Assembly (NCBI GenBank): GCA_010672785.1
Contig: JAAHFX010000002.1
Coordinates: 325,493 to 389,492 of the forward strand
Source of the DNA: Sphaerospermopsis sp. SIO1G1
GTDB taxonomy: Bacteria > Cyanobacteriota > Cyanobacteriia > Cyanobacteriales > Nostocaceae
Direction of reading: 5' to 3'
Length of the DNA: 64,000 nucleotides
Positions 32,770 to 43,681 of this stretch are shown in pieces; position 1 is the first letter of the stretch; every line of letters starts with the position of its first letter. A model generated the notes under the pieces. It had not been told where the DNA came from. It worked only from the letters and a program-made list of their open reading frames with translations, and ran no database searches. Both the position numbers and the translations under genes were made by a program.

Positions 32770-33339
32770 TTATTGTCCAGCTAAAGCAGTATCTAGAACT
32801 TTTGTATAATCTGCTTTATTGGGATTTTTGGCAAAAATTTCTAAAATTCTACCAGTGTCAGGATCAATAATTGCTACGGTACTGGTTTTACTTTTGTATT
32901 TCTTAAAGAATTTTTCTAAACCTAATTTTTCTGCCTTTGCTTTACTGGCATTAGTTTTAGATTTGTCGGTGACATCAAAAACAACAAAATTTACTTGACC
33001 AGAATATTGTTCTTTTAATTGTGATAGAGTGGGCGCAATCTTTTTACAACCAGAACACCAATTTGCATAGATATCTACTACGACTGGTTTACCTTGAATT
33101 TCCTTAGCGAGAGGGCCACCTACTGATTTGGGTTTACCAGCACAGGGATTTTTACCAGCACAAGGTTTTTTACCACCACAAGGATTTTTACCAGCACAAG
33201 CATATAATTGAGCAGTTTTTGTAATTGGTGATTGTGCTTCATTTGCAGAAACATTAGCAGAGTTGATAGCTACAATGGAGGCAGTAAAAACTAGGCTACT
33301 CAAGCAAACTTTGAGCAGGAAATTGGTGTGTTTGTGCAT
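32770..33339 (-). CDS. Thioredoxin-fold exported protein with xPCxGK pentapeptide repeats (paralog of 31776..32411)
   Basis: ACAGKNPCGGKKPCAGKNPCAGK; YANWCSGCKKIAPTLSQLKEQY. Confidence 0.85.
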   Translation of the reverse strand: MHKHTNFLLKVCLSSLVFTASIVAINSANVSANEAQSPITKTAQLYACAGKNPCGGKKPCAGKNPCAGKPKSVGGPLAKEIQGKPVVVDIYANWCSGCKKIAPTLSQLKEQYSGQVNFVVFDVTDKSKTNASKAKAEKLGLEKFFKKYKSKTSTVAIIDPDTGRILEIFAKNPNKADYTKVLDTALAGQ

Positions 33340-33588
33340 GATATTTTTCCTGTGATGAATTGGAAATTATGAAAGTTTTTATTCTTTGGCAAAGATGCTG
33401 TCCTGAATTTTTACTGCGATAGTTTTGATTAGGTGCATCTGTCTATTAAGACGAATGAGGTTGAGGATTGGATTTAATTTTTGAAAAAAAAGTTTTAGTT
33501 TTTCTGAAATGCTGTCTGGGAATGTGTTTCTGTCAGTTCTATGTTGAATGATTGATCTTTGTTCAGTGATTTGCTTCTTATTTTTGGT

Positions 33589-33682
33589 AGAACTTACGCA
33601 AGAGTCACGGAATATCAAACCGCAGAGAACGCAGAGAACGCAGAGAGAGGTTCGTTTATTCCATAGCTTGTGCGTAATTCCT
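33589..33682. mobile_element. MITE-like element, family A-type ends with different core
   Basis: AGAACTTACGCA ... TGCGTAATTCCT around accgcagagaacgcagagaacgcagagag. Confidence 0.55.
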
Positions 33683-33796
33683 ACCCTTAATAATGAATGG
33701 TGCGTTACGAACTTCGTTCTAACACACCCTAAAACACCTAATTTTATTCAAAAGTTAAAAGTAAATCCAATTGAGTTTCTAGTTCGTCATTATATT

Positions 33797-33880
33797 AGGA
33801 CTGAGACATTTTCAGGAAACGTTAGGTTTGAAGATTGCTTCCTTACGTCACAATGACAACATCTGAAATTTAGTATCAGT
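33797..33880. mobile_element. Degraded family A element (reverse orientation)
   Basis: aggtttgaagattgcttccttacgtcacaatgacaac core. Confidence 0.5.
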
Positions 33881-33986
33881 TCTATCTTCTGACTCCTACT
33901 ATAGATGTTTCCCAGGAAAGAGGTGATGACACAAACTGAATGGATAATAAATTGTTATGTACATCTGAAACGGTTTTTGCACCAGT

Positions 33987-34592
33987 ATGGAGGATAAACT
34001 TCCCCAGTCAAATGGGAATGACTTATCATCTGCTACAGATGAAACCTTATTTGTAGCACTGAAAAACGGTGATTCTTCAGCACTCAGTGTTTTATTCAAT
34101 CGTCATGGCCGCTTAGTTTATGGTTTAGCACTGAAAATTTTGGGTAATTCCCAAGAAGCTGAAGATTTAACCCAGGAAATTTTTTTAACACTGTGGCGAA
34201 AAGCTTCTAGTAATCCAGATTGCCGTTTTTTTACCCGCTATTTGGTGACTATGACGCGATCGCGTGCTATTGATAAAATCCGTTCTCGCAATAGACAAAC
34301 TAAATTTATGGAACGCTGGGGACAAACTATGATCAGTGAAGCAACTCCAGAACCTACACCGGTTGAACAGGCCAGTTTTGCCGAAAGATCAACACGAATT
34401 TATGATGCTCTTTTACAATTACCAGAAAAGCAACGTCAAGTGATTGAATTAGCTTATAAGGAAGGGTTAAGTCAGTCAGAAATTGCTAAACAAATCAATA
34501 TTCCTCTGGGTACTGTGAAAACTGCTACTCGTCAAGGATTACTTAAACTCAAACGTATTTTATTAGATTCTGATTTATCCATTTATGACTAA
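33987..34592 (+). CDS. ECF-type RNA polymerase sigma factor
   Basis: LFNRHGRLVYGLALKILGNSQEAEDLTQEIFLTLWR; LPEKQRQVIELAYKEGLSQSEIAKQINIPLGTVKTATRQGLLKLK. Confidence 0.95.
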   Translation: MEDKLPQSNGNDLSSATDETLFVALKNGDSSALSVLFNRHGRLVYGLALKILGNSQEAEDLTQEIFLTLWRKASSNPDCRFFTRYLVTMTRSRAIDKIRSRNRQTKFMERWGQTMISEATPEPTPVEQASFAERSTRIYDALLQLPEKQRQVIELAYKEGLSQSEIAKQINIPLGTVKTATRQGLLKLKRILLDSDLSIYD

Positions 34593-35418
34593 ATCTTTTG
34601 ATTCTGAACATATTGAAAATCTTGTCGCTGGGTTTGTGGTTGATGATTTACTCCCAGAAGAAACCCAGGAATTTCAAGAGTTACTGAATGAAAATCCAGA
34701 CTTAATTACTGAAGTGGAAGATTTACAGGAAGTTCTCCGACAAGTTGTGGATGGTTTTGTGGAGGTGGAAGCACCCGCTCATCTGCTACCACAAATTTTG
34801 GCACAAGTTGAAAATGAACAAGTTAAAAATGAACAAGCTAAGGAAGTTTATCGGCCACAACCATCAAATGTATCTCCAGAAATATTAACCAAGCGATCGC
34901 TCTGGGGATGGAAAACTATTACTGGTGGAATAGCTGCTGTGTTATTAGTTATTGTGGGAATTGATAACTACAGATTACGTCAAAATGTCGGTTTTCTCAC
35001 AGCAGAAAATCAGAGTTTACGCCAAGACTTTGCCCAAGCTAGGGTAGTCAAAACCATGCTGGAGAGAGATAATACCAAACTGATTACCTTTAGAGGAGTA
35101 AATTCCAAAAGTTCCGCTTCAGGAAGTATCATGATTAATCCTGAACAAGAAAAAGCAGTGATGGTATTTCAAAATTTACCCGCCCCACCACCAAATCATG
35201 TCTATTTATTATGGACAATTGTTGATAGTGAAAAATTACCCTGCGGGAAAGTTAAACCTTACAAATGGGGAAATGCAGCTTATGAATTGCCTTTCACTAA
35301 TCAAATGTATCAAGAATTTTCCCATCCTGAATTTTCCGGTTTAATTGTCACTCTAGAAAAAGATGAAAATGTTCCCACTCCTACTGGTACTGTGGTTTTG
35401 GAAAGTTCACAAATTTAA
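34585..35418 (+). CDS. Anti-sigma factor (RskA-like)
   Basis: Overlaps the sigma gene; one TM segment; C-terminal APPPNHVYLLWTIVDSEK ... TPTGTVVLESS. Confidence 0.85.
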   Translation: MTKSFDSEHIENLVAGFVVDDLLPEETQEFQELLNENPDLITEVEDLQEVLRQVVDGFVEVEAPAHLLPQILAQVENEQVKNEQAKEVYRPQPSNVSPEILTKRSLWGWKTITGGIAAVLLVIVGIDNYRLRQNVGFLTAENQSLRQDFAQARVVKTMLERDNTKLITFRGVNSKSSASGSIMINPEQEKAVMVFQNLPAPPPNHVYLLWTIVDSEKLPCGKVKPYKWGNAAYELPFTNQMYQEFSHPEFSGLIVTLEKDENVPTPTGTVVLESSQI

Positions 35419-35460
35419 TTTTGAGAGGGAAGAGGGAAACACTTTTTGAGCAACCCCTAA

Positions 35461-36033
35461 TTATTCCATCACTCCTACCTCTGTAACTACCAAATCTAAA
35501 GGTTGATCCCAAGTTTCTACAAGTAACTGAGGTAAATAAGCAAAATCAAAAACTACACCAATAGTAGGAATATTAGACCATTCAGGAGAACTCAATAAAC
35601 GGTCATAATAACCGCCACCATAACCTAAACGATACTTTTGGCGATCGCAACCGACACAAGGAACAATAATTAAATCAACTTCTCTAGGATTAATCATAGG
35701 TGCATCTGGATGAGGTTCAGTAATACCGTACTTTCCACTGACTAATTCATCATCCAAATTCCAAAAATGCCAGTATAGGGATTTACCAACACAACGGGGA
35801 AAACCCCAATGACGTTGAGCGTTGGAAAATAAAGGACTGATATCTGGTTCTTGACGAAAACTAAAATAAGCTAAAACGGTGGTAGCTTGATTATATATGA
35901 CTGAGTTTTGTAATTGTGAAACAATGCGATCGCTCTTTTCTCTCCATTCTTGTACTGTCATAGCTTGACGAGTTTTTAACAAAGAACGACGTAGTTTATT
36001 CTTATTGAGGGGTTGTGGAATAAGTGTTTCCAT
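35461..36033 (-). CDS. 5-formyltetrahydrofolate cyclo-ligase
   Basis: DLIIVPCVGCDRQKYRLGYGGGYYDRLL. Confidence 0.95.
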   Translation of the reverse strand: METLIPQPLNKNKLRRSLLKTRQAMTVQEWREKSDRIVSQLQNSVIYNQATTVLAYFSFRQEPDISPLFSNAQRHWGFPRCVGKSLYWHFWNLDDELVSGKYGITEPHPDAPMINPREVDLIIVPCVGCDRQKYRLGYGGGYYDRLLSSPEWSNIPTIGVVFDFAYLPQLLVETWDQPLDLVVTEVGVME

Positions 36034-36079
36034 GAAGGGATGGGGGAATTGTTAACAGTTTTAGCTTTTCTCGTTACCA

Positions 36080-36340
36080 TTTCTCGTTCCCATACTCTGT
36101 ATGGGAATGAAGTTTAAAGTCTCTGACTTGATGAGAGAGGTTTCTCGTTCTCATACTCTGTGTTTTCTCGTTTCTCGTTACCATACTCTGTATGGGAATG
36201 AAATTTCAAGTCTCTGACTTGATGAGAATGAAGTTTAAAGCCTCTGACTTGATGAGAATGAAGTTTAAAATCTCTGACTTAATGAGAGAGGTAGAACCTC
36301 TATAAGTGCATTCCCAGTCGGAGACTGGGAACGAGGGGAA
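36080..36340. repeat. Intergenic cluster of about 30-bp direct repeats and small hairpins
   Basis: Repeated atgagaatgaagtttaaagtctctgacttg units, CCCATACTCTGTATGGG hairpins, terminal ttcccagtcggagactgggaa hairpin. Confidence 0.8.
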
Positions 36341-36364
36341 ATCACCAGTTACCAATAACTAGTT

Positions 36365-38415
<2,051 letters not shown>

Positions 38416-38745
38416 TGATTCCTTATAGTTGATGTTGTAAAATTTATAGGTAATTCTAGGATCTACAGCAATTAATTGCTAGAACCGTTTGACTACAAAC
38501 AGATCAATTTTAGTTGATATGTATGGTAATATGTAACTCAATATACTCAAAAAAATATATTTCTACAAATAATGTGGGTTTACTAAATCAAGCGAAAAGA
38601 TTGACAAATCGATGGTTTGAGGCCATGAAACAGGAAAAGAAGCGCAAAAATATAGCGTCTACGATTCTGAAACACCTCTCAAACCCAATACCAGTAATCT
38701 GTTCCAATTTATTCAGCAACCCCTAAGTAATGACTCGTATTCAGG

Positions 38746-38802
38746 TGATAACTGATAACTGATAACTGATAACTGATAACTGATAACTGATAACTGATAA
38801 CT
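38746..38802. repeat. Heptanucleotide STRR array (GATAACT)
   Basis: gtgataactgataactgataactgataactgataactgataactgataact. Confidence 0.9.
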
Positions 38803-38810
38803 AAGTTACG

Positions 38811-39569
38811 TTAGTACGCACCATTATTTTTGGGCATGAGGATTACATTAATGGTTTTTAAGATAATCCATAAATCTAACCAAAAAGTGCGAAATTTGAC
38901 GTAATGCAGGTCTATGAGGACTCGACGGGGGTAGGGGATATCATTACGTCCAGAAACCTGCCATAAGCCAGTAATTCCTGGTCTGATGGTGAGTATCTGA
39001 TCAATGTGTATCCCATACTTTACTAGTTCTTCTGCGACTAGAGGACGAGGGCCAACCACACTCATGTCACCTTTCAAAACGTTCCAAAATTGGGGAAATT
39101 CATCTAGACTGGTGATTCTGAGAAAATGACCAATTTTAGTGATTCTTGGGTCTTTTTTGAGCTTAAAAGTGCTAGTAAATTCTTGGCGTAATTCTGGGGA
39201 TGTTGCCATAATTTCGTCAAGTATTTCATCCGCATTATTTACCATTGTGCGGAATTTAATACATTTAAAACGACGATAGTTTTTTCCTACCCTTTCTTGG
39301 ATATAAAAGATAGGACCTTTTGAGCTAATGGCAATTAGTAAGGCCAAAATCAGATAAATGGGAAAAAACACTATCAAAACTGAGAGTGAAAAGGCTATAT
39401 CAAACAGTCTTTTAGTAAAATCTCCGTTTAAACCCTGATCAGATATAACTCTGAGTTTAGTTATGGGTAATTTAGCTTTTTTACCACGTTTTACTAAAGT
39501 ATGCGTCGAGCCATCAGCATCTTTACGTGGGTATCGCTTGCCGGAGAGAATAGAACTCTGGGCAGTCAT
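38811..39569 (-). CDS. Exopolysaccharide sugar transferase
   Basis: KRLFDIAFSLSVLIVFFPIYLILALLIAISSKGPIFYIQERVGKNYRRFKCIKFRTM; start trimmed to MTAQSS. Confidence 0.93.
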   Translation of the reverse strand: MTAQSSILSGKRYPRKDADGSTHTLVKRGKKAKLPITKLRVISDQGLNGDFTKRLFDIAFSLSVLIVFFPIYLILALLIAISSKGPIFYIQERVGKNYRRFKCIKFRTMVNNADEILDEIMATSPELRQEFTSTFKLKKDPRITKIGHFLRITSLDEFPQFWNVLKGDMSVVGPRPLVAEELVKYGIHIDQILTIRPGITGLWQVSGRNDIPYPRRVLIDLHYVKFRTFWLDLWIILKTINVILMPKNNGAY

Positions 39570-39718
39570 TATACTCCTTAATAATCCACACCACACTTAG
39601 TCCCGATCTTAAAGCTAAAAAGCTGTAATTCCCGGAAAAATTGCCAACAGATTCAAAAAATAGACAGAATTTACGCACAGGGTAAGAAAAATATGGGTTT
39701 GAGATTGCTTTTAGAGTG

Positions 39719-40870
39719 TCAGGATGAGGAAGATGGGTAAGGTCTTTTTTCTTGACACTGGCTGATAAAATCTAGATAGCGATTTGTAAATGCTTGTCTA
39801 GAAAATTGATTTGCGTGCATTTTTATATACTCGTATTTAAAAAAATACTGTTGGGCTTCAAATGTTTCTACGGCCTCCACTAAAGCTGCTACAGTTTGTC
39901 TTTTAAAGAATATACCTGTTGCCTTATCTACACAAGCGCGAATATCCTTGACAGTTTCTAATGCACCTCCAGCACCATAGGCTATGACTGGAGTGCCACA
40001 GGCTTGAGCTTCTACTAGGGCAATGCCGAAGTCTTCACAAGCTGCATAGACGAAGGCTTTAGCACGACTCATGTATTCTTTGACTACATGATCTGGCTGC
40101 CATCCTAGTAACTTAATATCAGGATGAGCGATCGCTTGTATTTGTTTCATTTGCGGCCCTGTACCAATCACCACTAGGGGTTTTTGGAGTTGGTTAAAGG
40201 CCTGTACAATCAAGGATACTTGTTTATAGCTTACTAACCGGGAAACTATCAAATAAAAGTCTTCTTTTTGATCACAAAAGGTAAAGTTATCAATATTTAC
40301 TGGTGGGTAAATGACTTCTGCTGCGCGGCGATAACAACGCCAGATCCGTCTTGCTGTGTGCTGGGAGTTGGCGATGAAGTAATCTACTCTGTTGGCACTG
40401 ATCACATCCCAATGACGTAAGCTGTGTAATAAATATTTTGTTATCCACCCAATTGCACCTGTACCTAGTTTGCTTTGTTGTAAATAATCAAATGTTAAAT
40501 CCCAAGCATAACGCATGGGGCTGTGACAGTAACAAATATGTAGTTGATCTGGTGTTGTTAAGATACCTTTAGCGACAGCGTGGGATGAGGATAAAATTAC
40601 TTCGTGATTTCGCAGGTCTAATTGTTCTATAGCTAGTGGTAATAAGGGTAAATATTTTTGGACACCTTGTTTAGCTAAAGGGAAGTGTTGTAAAAAGGTT
40701 GTACCGATTTGCCGTTGATAAAGATAACTTTCTGGGTTGGTAGATTCAAAATCAATTAAGGCATATAAATCAGCATCTATATGATTTAAGATTTCCTTGA
40801 CTACAAGTTCTGAACCTCCTGTAGCTTTGGGAGTTAACCATTCATGGACTAAAGCATATTTTGAAGACAT
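39719..40870 (-). CDS. Glycosyltransferase family 4 protein
   Basis: ALVHEWLTPKATGGSELVVKEI; VYAACEDFGIALVEAQACGTPVIAYGAGGALETV. Confidence 0.92.
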   Translation of the reverse strand: MSSKYALVHEWLTPKATGGSELVVKEILNHIDADLYALIDFESTNPESYLYQRQIGTTFLQHFPLAKQGVQKYLPLLPLAIEQLDLRNHEVILSSSHAVAKGILTTPDQLHICYCHSPMRYAWDLTFDYLQQSKLGTGAIGWITKYLLHSLRHWDVISANRVDYFIANSQHTARRIWRCYRRAAEVIYPPVNIDNFTFCDQKEDFYLIVSRLVSYKQVSLIVQAFNQLQKPLVVIGTGPQMKQIQAIAHPDIKLLGWQPDHVVKEYMSRAKAFVYAACEDFGIALVEAQACGTPVIAYGAGGALETVKDIRACVDKATGIFFKRQTVAALVEAVETFEAQQYFFKYEYIKMHANQFSRQAFTNRYLDFISQCQEKRPYPSSSS

Positions 40871-41108
40871 AATTTAGCAATTAGGCATGGGATGTTGGAG
40901 CAGACTAAGATTACCTTTACTGTGAGCATTCAGCTATCAGCTTTCAGCCGTCAGCTAAGTTGTTATGCAGCTAAGTAGGTAGGCGTTAAAAATTGTCATT
41001 GAGATCAGGCAGGGTGCAGAAGGAAAGAAGGTTTTAGTCTTGTTTAATTTCTGTTACATAGTTGTAAATTTCTCCGCTGACCTACTTAAAATGATTAATA
41101 ATTATTTA

Positions 41109-41198
41109 TGACTTACACATTTTCATGAAATCCCGTAGTTTGAAATTGCTTCCTTGCGTCGCAATGACGATATTTGAGGTAGATTTTGCGTAAGTCCT
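41109..41198. mobile_element. MITE-like element, family A
   Basis: tgacttacacatttt...attgcttccttgcgtcgcaatgac...TTTTGCGTAAGTCCT. Confidence 0.7.
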
Positions 41199-41224
41199 AT
41201 TATTATTTTATTGCCTGGCAGAAA

Positions 41225-42490
41225 ATGAATAATCTATTAGATGTAATCATTGCACGTTATGAGGCATCACTGAAAAATATTGATCAGACTGGTTCTGCTA
41301 TTGATATTGAACAAGTTTTGGCAGTTTTGAATGCACGGGATGCTGTGCAGGAAGCTTTAAAAGATGAAAAAAATATCCCCAATAGTAGATTACAAAAAGT
41401 AATTGAATTAGATCAAAATCTCAGAAATAAGAGTGAACTAATCACCAAAGTTATTAATAAGCAAACAGCAGATCAATTGCAATTTTGGCGTGAAAGTATT
41501 CAACCTAATCCAGAAGCTTGGTGGTGGAAATTAGACACTATTGCACCTCACCCTTGGGATCAATTGGATTGGTTATGGATTATTTTTAGTATTTTTGGTT
41601 GGACGGCTAATATAAGTTTGTTGGCTAATATTGCTACTCGTTTTTTAGGGGGAGGAGTTGGTGTTGTTGGTGCAGCGATAGTGACTTTACCAAGTATTTT
41701 GACATTATTACAAGCCGGCAGTCAATTTACCAAAACTGGACAACAAGGATTGGATAAGTTATTAGAAAATAAAATTCCGAAACAATATCATCAAGAAGTA
41801 AAGTTGGCTTCTACTTTGATGATGTCAGTTGCTTTGGTTTTTCTTTGGTTGGCTTTACCATCAATTGCTGAACAGTATAACCAGAGGGGTTTAAACAATA
41901 TGGACGCAAAAAATTTAGGGACAGCAGAACAAGATTTTCTCCAAGCTATTTCTTTAAATAAAGACAATGTAGAAGCTCATTATAATTTAGGGAATATTTA
42001 TGAAGAATGGCAAGATTTAAAGAAAGCTAAAAAGCAATATCAACTAGCTCTTTCTGGGGATTTACCAGAAGCATATAATAACTTAGCTCGTTTGTATATT
42101 CAAGATAAAAAATATCCACAAGCGGCTGCATTATTACAACAGGGTTTGGGATTAGCACAAAAGAAAAATAGCTATCCAGAAATTAAATATAGGTTGTTTA
42201 AAAATTTTGGTTGGGTACGGTTAAAACAAGGCAGAAATGAAGAAGCACAACAAAATCTGCAAGCAGCAATAGGTATTACGAAAAACCCTGAATCAGTTAA
42301 GTATATTAAAAATCCTGGTGCTGTACATTGTTTGTTAGCACAAGTTTTAGAAAATCAACCAACAACTCAAAAACCAGCAAAAGCACTGCAACAATGGCAA
42401 AAATGCGCTCAATTGGGTTCAACTTTAAATCCTGATGAGGATACTTGGTTACACATAGCACGTCAAAAAATACGCAATCAAACAAAATGA
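41225..42490 (+). CDS. Membrane-anchored TPR protein
   Basis: Two central hydrophobic segments and TPR motifs (VEAHYNLGNIYEEWQDLKKAKKQYQLAL); start trimmed from 41186, which lies inside the family A element. Confidence 0.75.
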   Translation: MNNLLDVIIARYEASLKNIDQTGSAIDIEQVLAVLNARDAVQEALKDEKNIPNSRLQKVIELDQNLRNKSELITKVINKQTADQLQFWRESIQPNPEAWWWKLDTIAPHPWDQLDWLWIIFSIFGWTANISLLANIATRFLGGGVGVVGAAIVTLPSILTLLQAGSQFTKTGQQGLDKLLENKIPKQYHQEVKLASTLMMSVALVFLWLALPSIAEQYNQRGLNNMDAKNLGTAEQDFLQAISLNKDNVEAHYNLGNIYEEWQDLKKAKKQYQLALSGDLPEAYNNLARLYIQDKKYPQAAALLQQGLGLAQKKNSYPEIKYRLFKNFGWVRLKQGRNEEAQQNLQAAIGITKNPESVKYIKNPGAVHCLLAQVLENQPTTQKPAKALQQWQKCAQLGSTLNPDEDTWLHIARQKIRNQTK

Positions 42491-42500
42491 TCTAAAAATC

Positions 42501-43679
42501 TTGGCAGTTATCAACTATTTCTGGAAGCAATCTCAAACTCTGAATATGGCGATTTTTTCCTTTCTTGTAATTCCGTTGGCAATCACAAATTTTATGTTTA
42601 TAAATTTAAGATACTCACCTATTTCTGGAACTATTATCGCGCTCATTTCCACAATTCTAGCTACACCTGTAGTTGCAGAATCAACAGCATTAATGTTTAT
42701 CACTGAAGTTAAAGGAAATGTGAAACTCAAACAACCAAATCAGAAAAAATACCAAAAAGTATATGGTGGTGAATTATTAACTGGTTCTCATAAATTACGT
42801 TTACTCAAAGGTGCATCTGTCAAAGTTATTTGTAACAACAGAAAAGTTTGGAATCCTGCTTCTCCAGGTGAATTTAAAGTTTCTGAAGGTTGTTTTCTAC
42901 CTAAGCAAGTTCAGAAAAGACAAAATCGCAAAACTGCTCCTACTCGTAACGGAAATGATCCGACAATTCCTTATCTGATTACTCCCCGCAATAGTGCTAT
43001 TTTAACTCGTCAACCTAGCTTAAGTTGGCATTCTGTAGCGGGTGCGACTAGTTATCAAGTACAAGTATTAGGGCCAAATGTGGATTGGAAAACTCAAGTT
43101 AACCAACCAGAAGTTGTTTATTCTGGAAATCAAACCCTGCAACCAGGTTTTCGTTATCGAGTCATTGTTACTGCTAGTAATGGTGTATCTAATGAGGATA
43201 AAGATAATTCTGGTTTCACCATCCTCAGTGATGTGGATACTCAACGGGTAAAAAATCAAATAGCACAGTTACAACAACAACCTTTAACCAATCAATCAAA
43301 AACCTTAGCTCTAGCACATTTATATAGAAATAATAATTTGAATGCTGATGCTATTGTATTGTTGACAAATTTAGTCCAACAAGAAACTAAAACTACCGCA
43401 GTTTATCAGTTGTTAGGCAATATTTATCAGGAAGTTGGTTTAACTGAATTAGCCAAAAAACACTATCTAACTGCACTACTACTAGCAAAAGTAGAAAACA
43501 ATCTACCAGCACAAGCAATTATGCAAGCTAATTTAGGGGAAGTAAATATTACTCTAGGTGAGTTAAGACAAGCATTTAAATGGTTTAAGTCTGCTGATAA
43601 AAACTATCGTGTTTTAGGAGATGAGCCAAAAATACGGGAAATGCAACAGCAATTAGATAATTTAAACAAGAGGATTTAG
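42501..43679 (+). CDS. Exported FecR-like / TPR protein
   Basis: Signal-like N-terminus, EVKGNVKLKQPNQKKYQKVYGGELLTGSHKLRLLKGASVKVIC FecR-like region, ITPRNSAILTRQPSLSWHSVAGATSYQVQV, C-terminal TPRs. Confidence 0.7.
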   Translation: MAVINYFWKQSQTLNMAIFSFLVIPLAITNFMFINLRYSPISGTIIALISTILATPVVAESTALMFITEVKGNVKLKQPNQKKYQKVYGGELLTGSHKLRLLKGASVKVICNNRKVWNPASPGEFKVSEGCFLPKQVQKRQNRKTAPTRNGNDPTIPYLITPRNSAILTRQPSLSWHSVAGATSYQVQVLGPNVDWKTQVNQPEVVYSGNQTLQPGFRYRVIVTASNGVSNEDKDNSGFTILSDVDTQRVKNQIAQLQQQPLTNQSKTLALAHLYRNNNLNADAIVLLTNLVQQETKTTAVYQLLGNIYQEVGLTELAKKHYLTALLLAKVENNLPAQAIMQANLGEVNITLGELRQAFKWFKSADKNYRVLGDEPKIREMQQQLDNLNKRI

Positions 43680-43681
43680 TC

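Noticed and set aside
36080-36340. Possible CRISPR array
   Set aside because: Repeats abut or vary in spacing, carry internal hairpins and have no unique spacers; no cas genes nearby.
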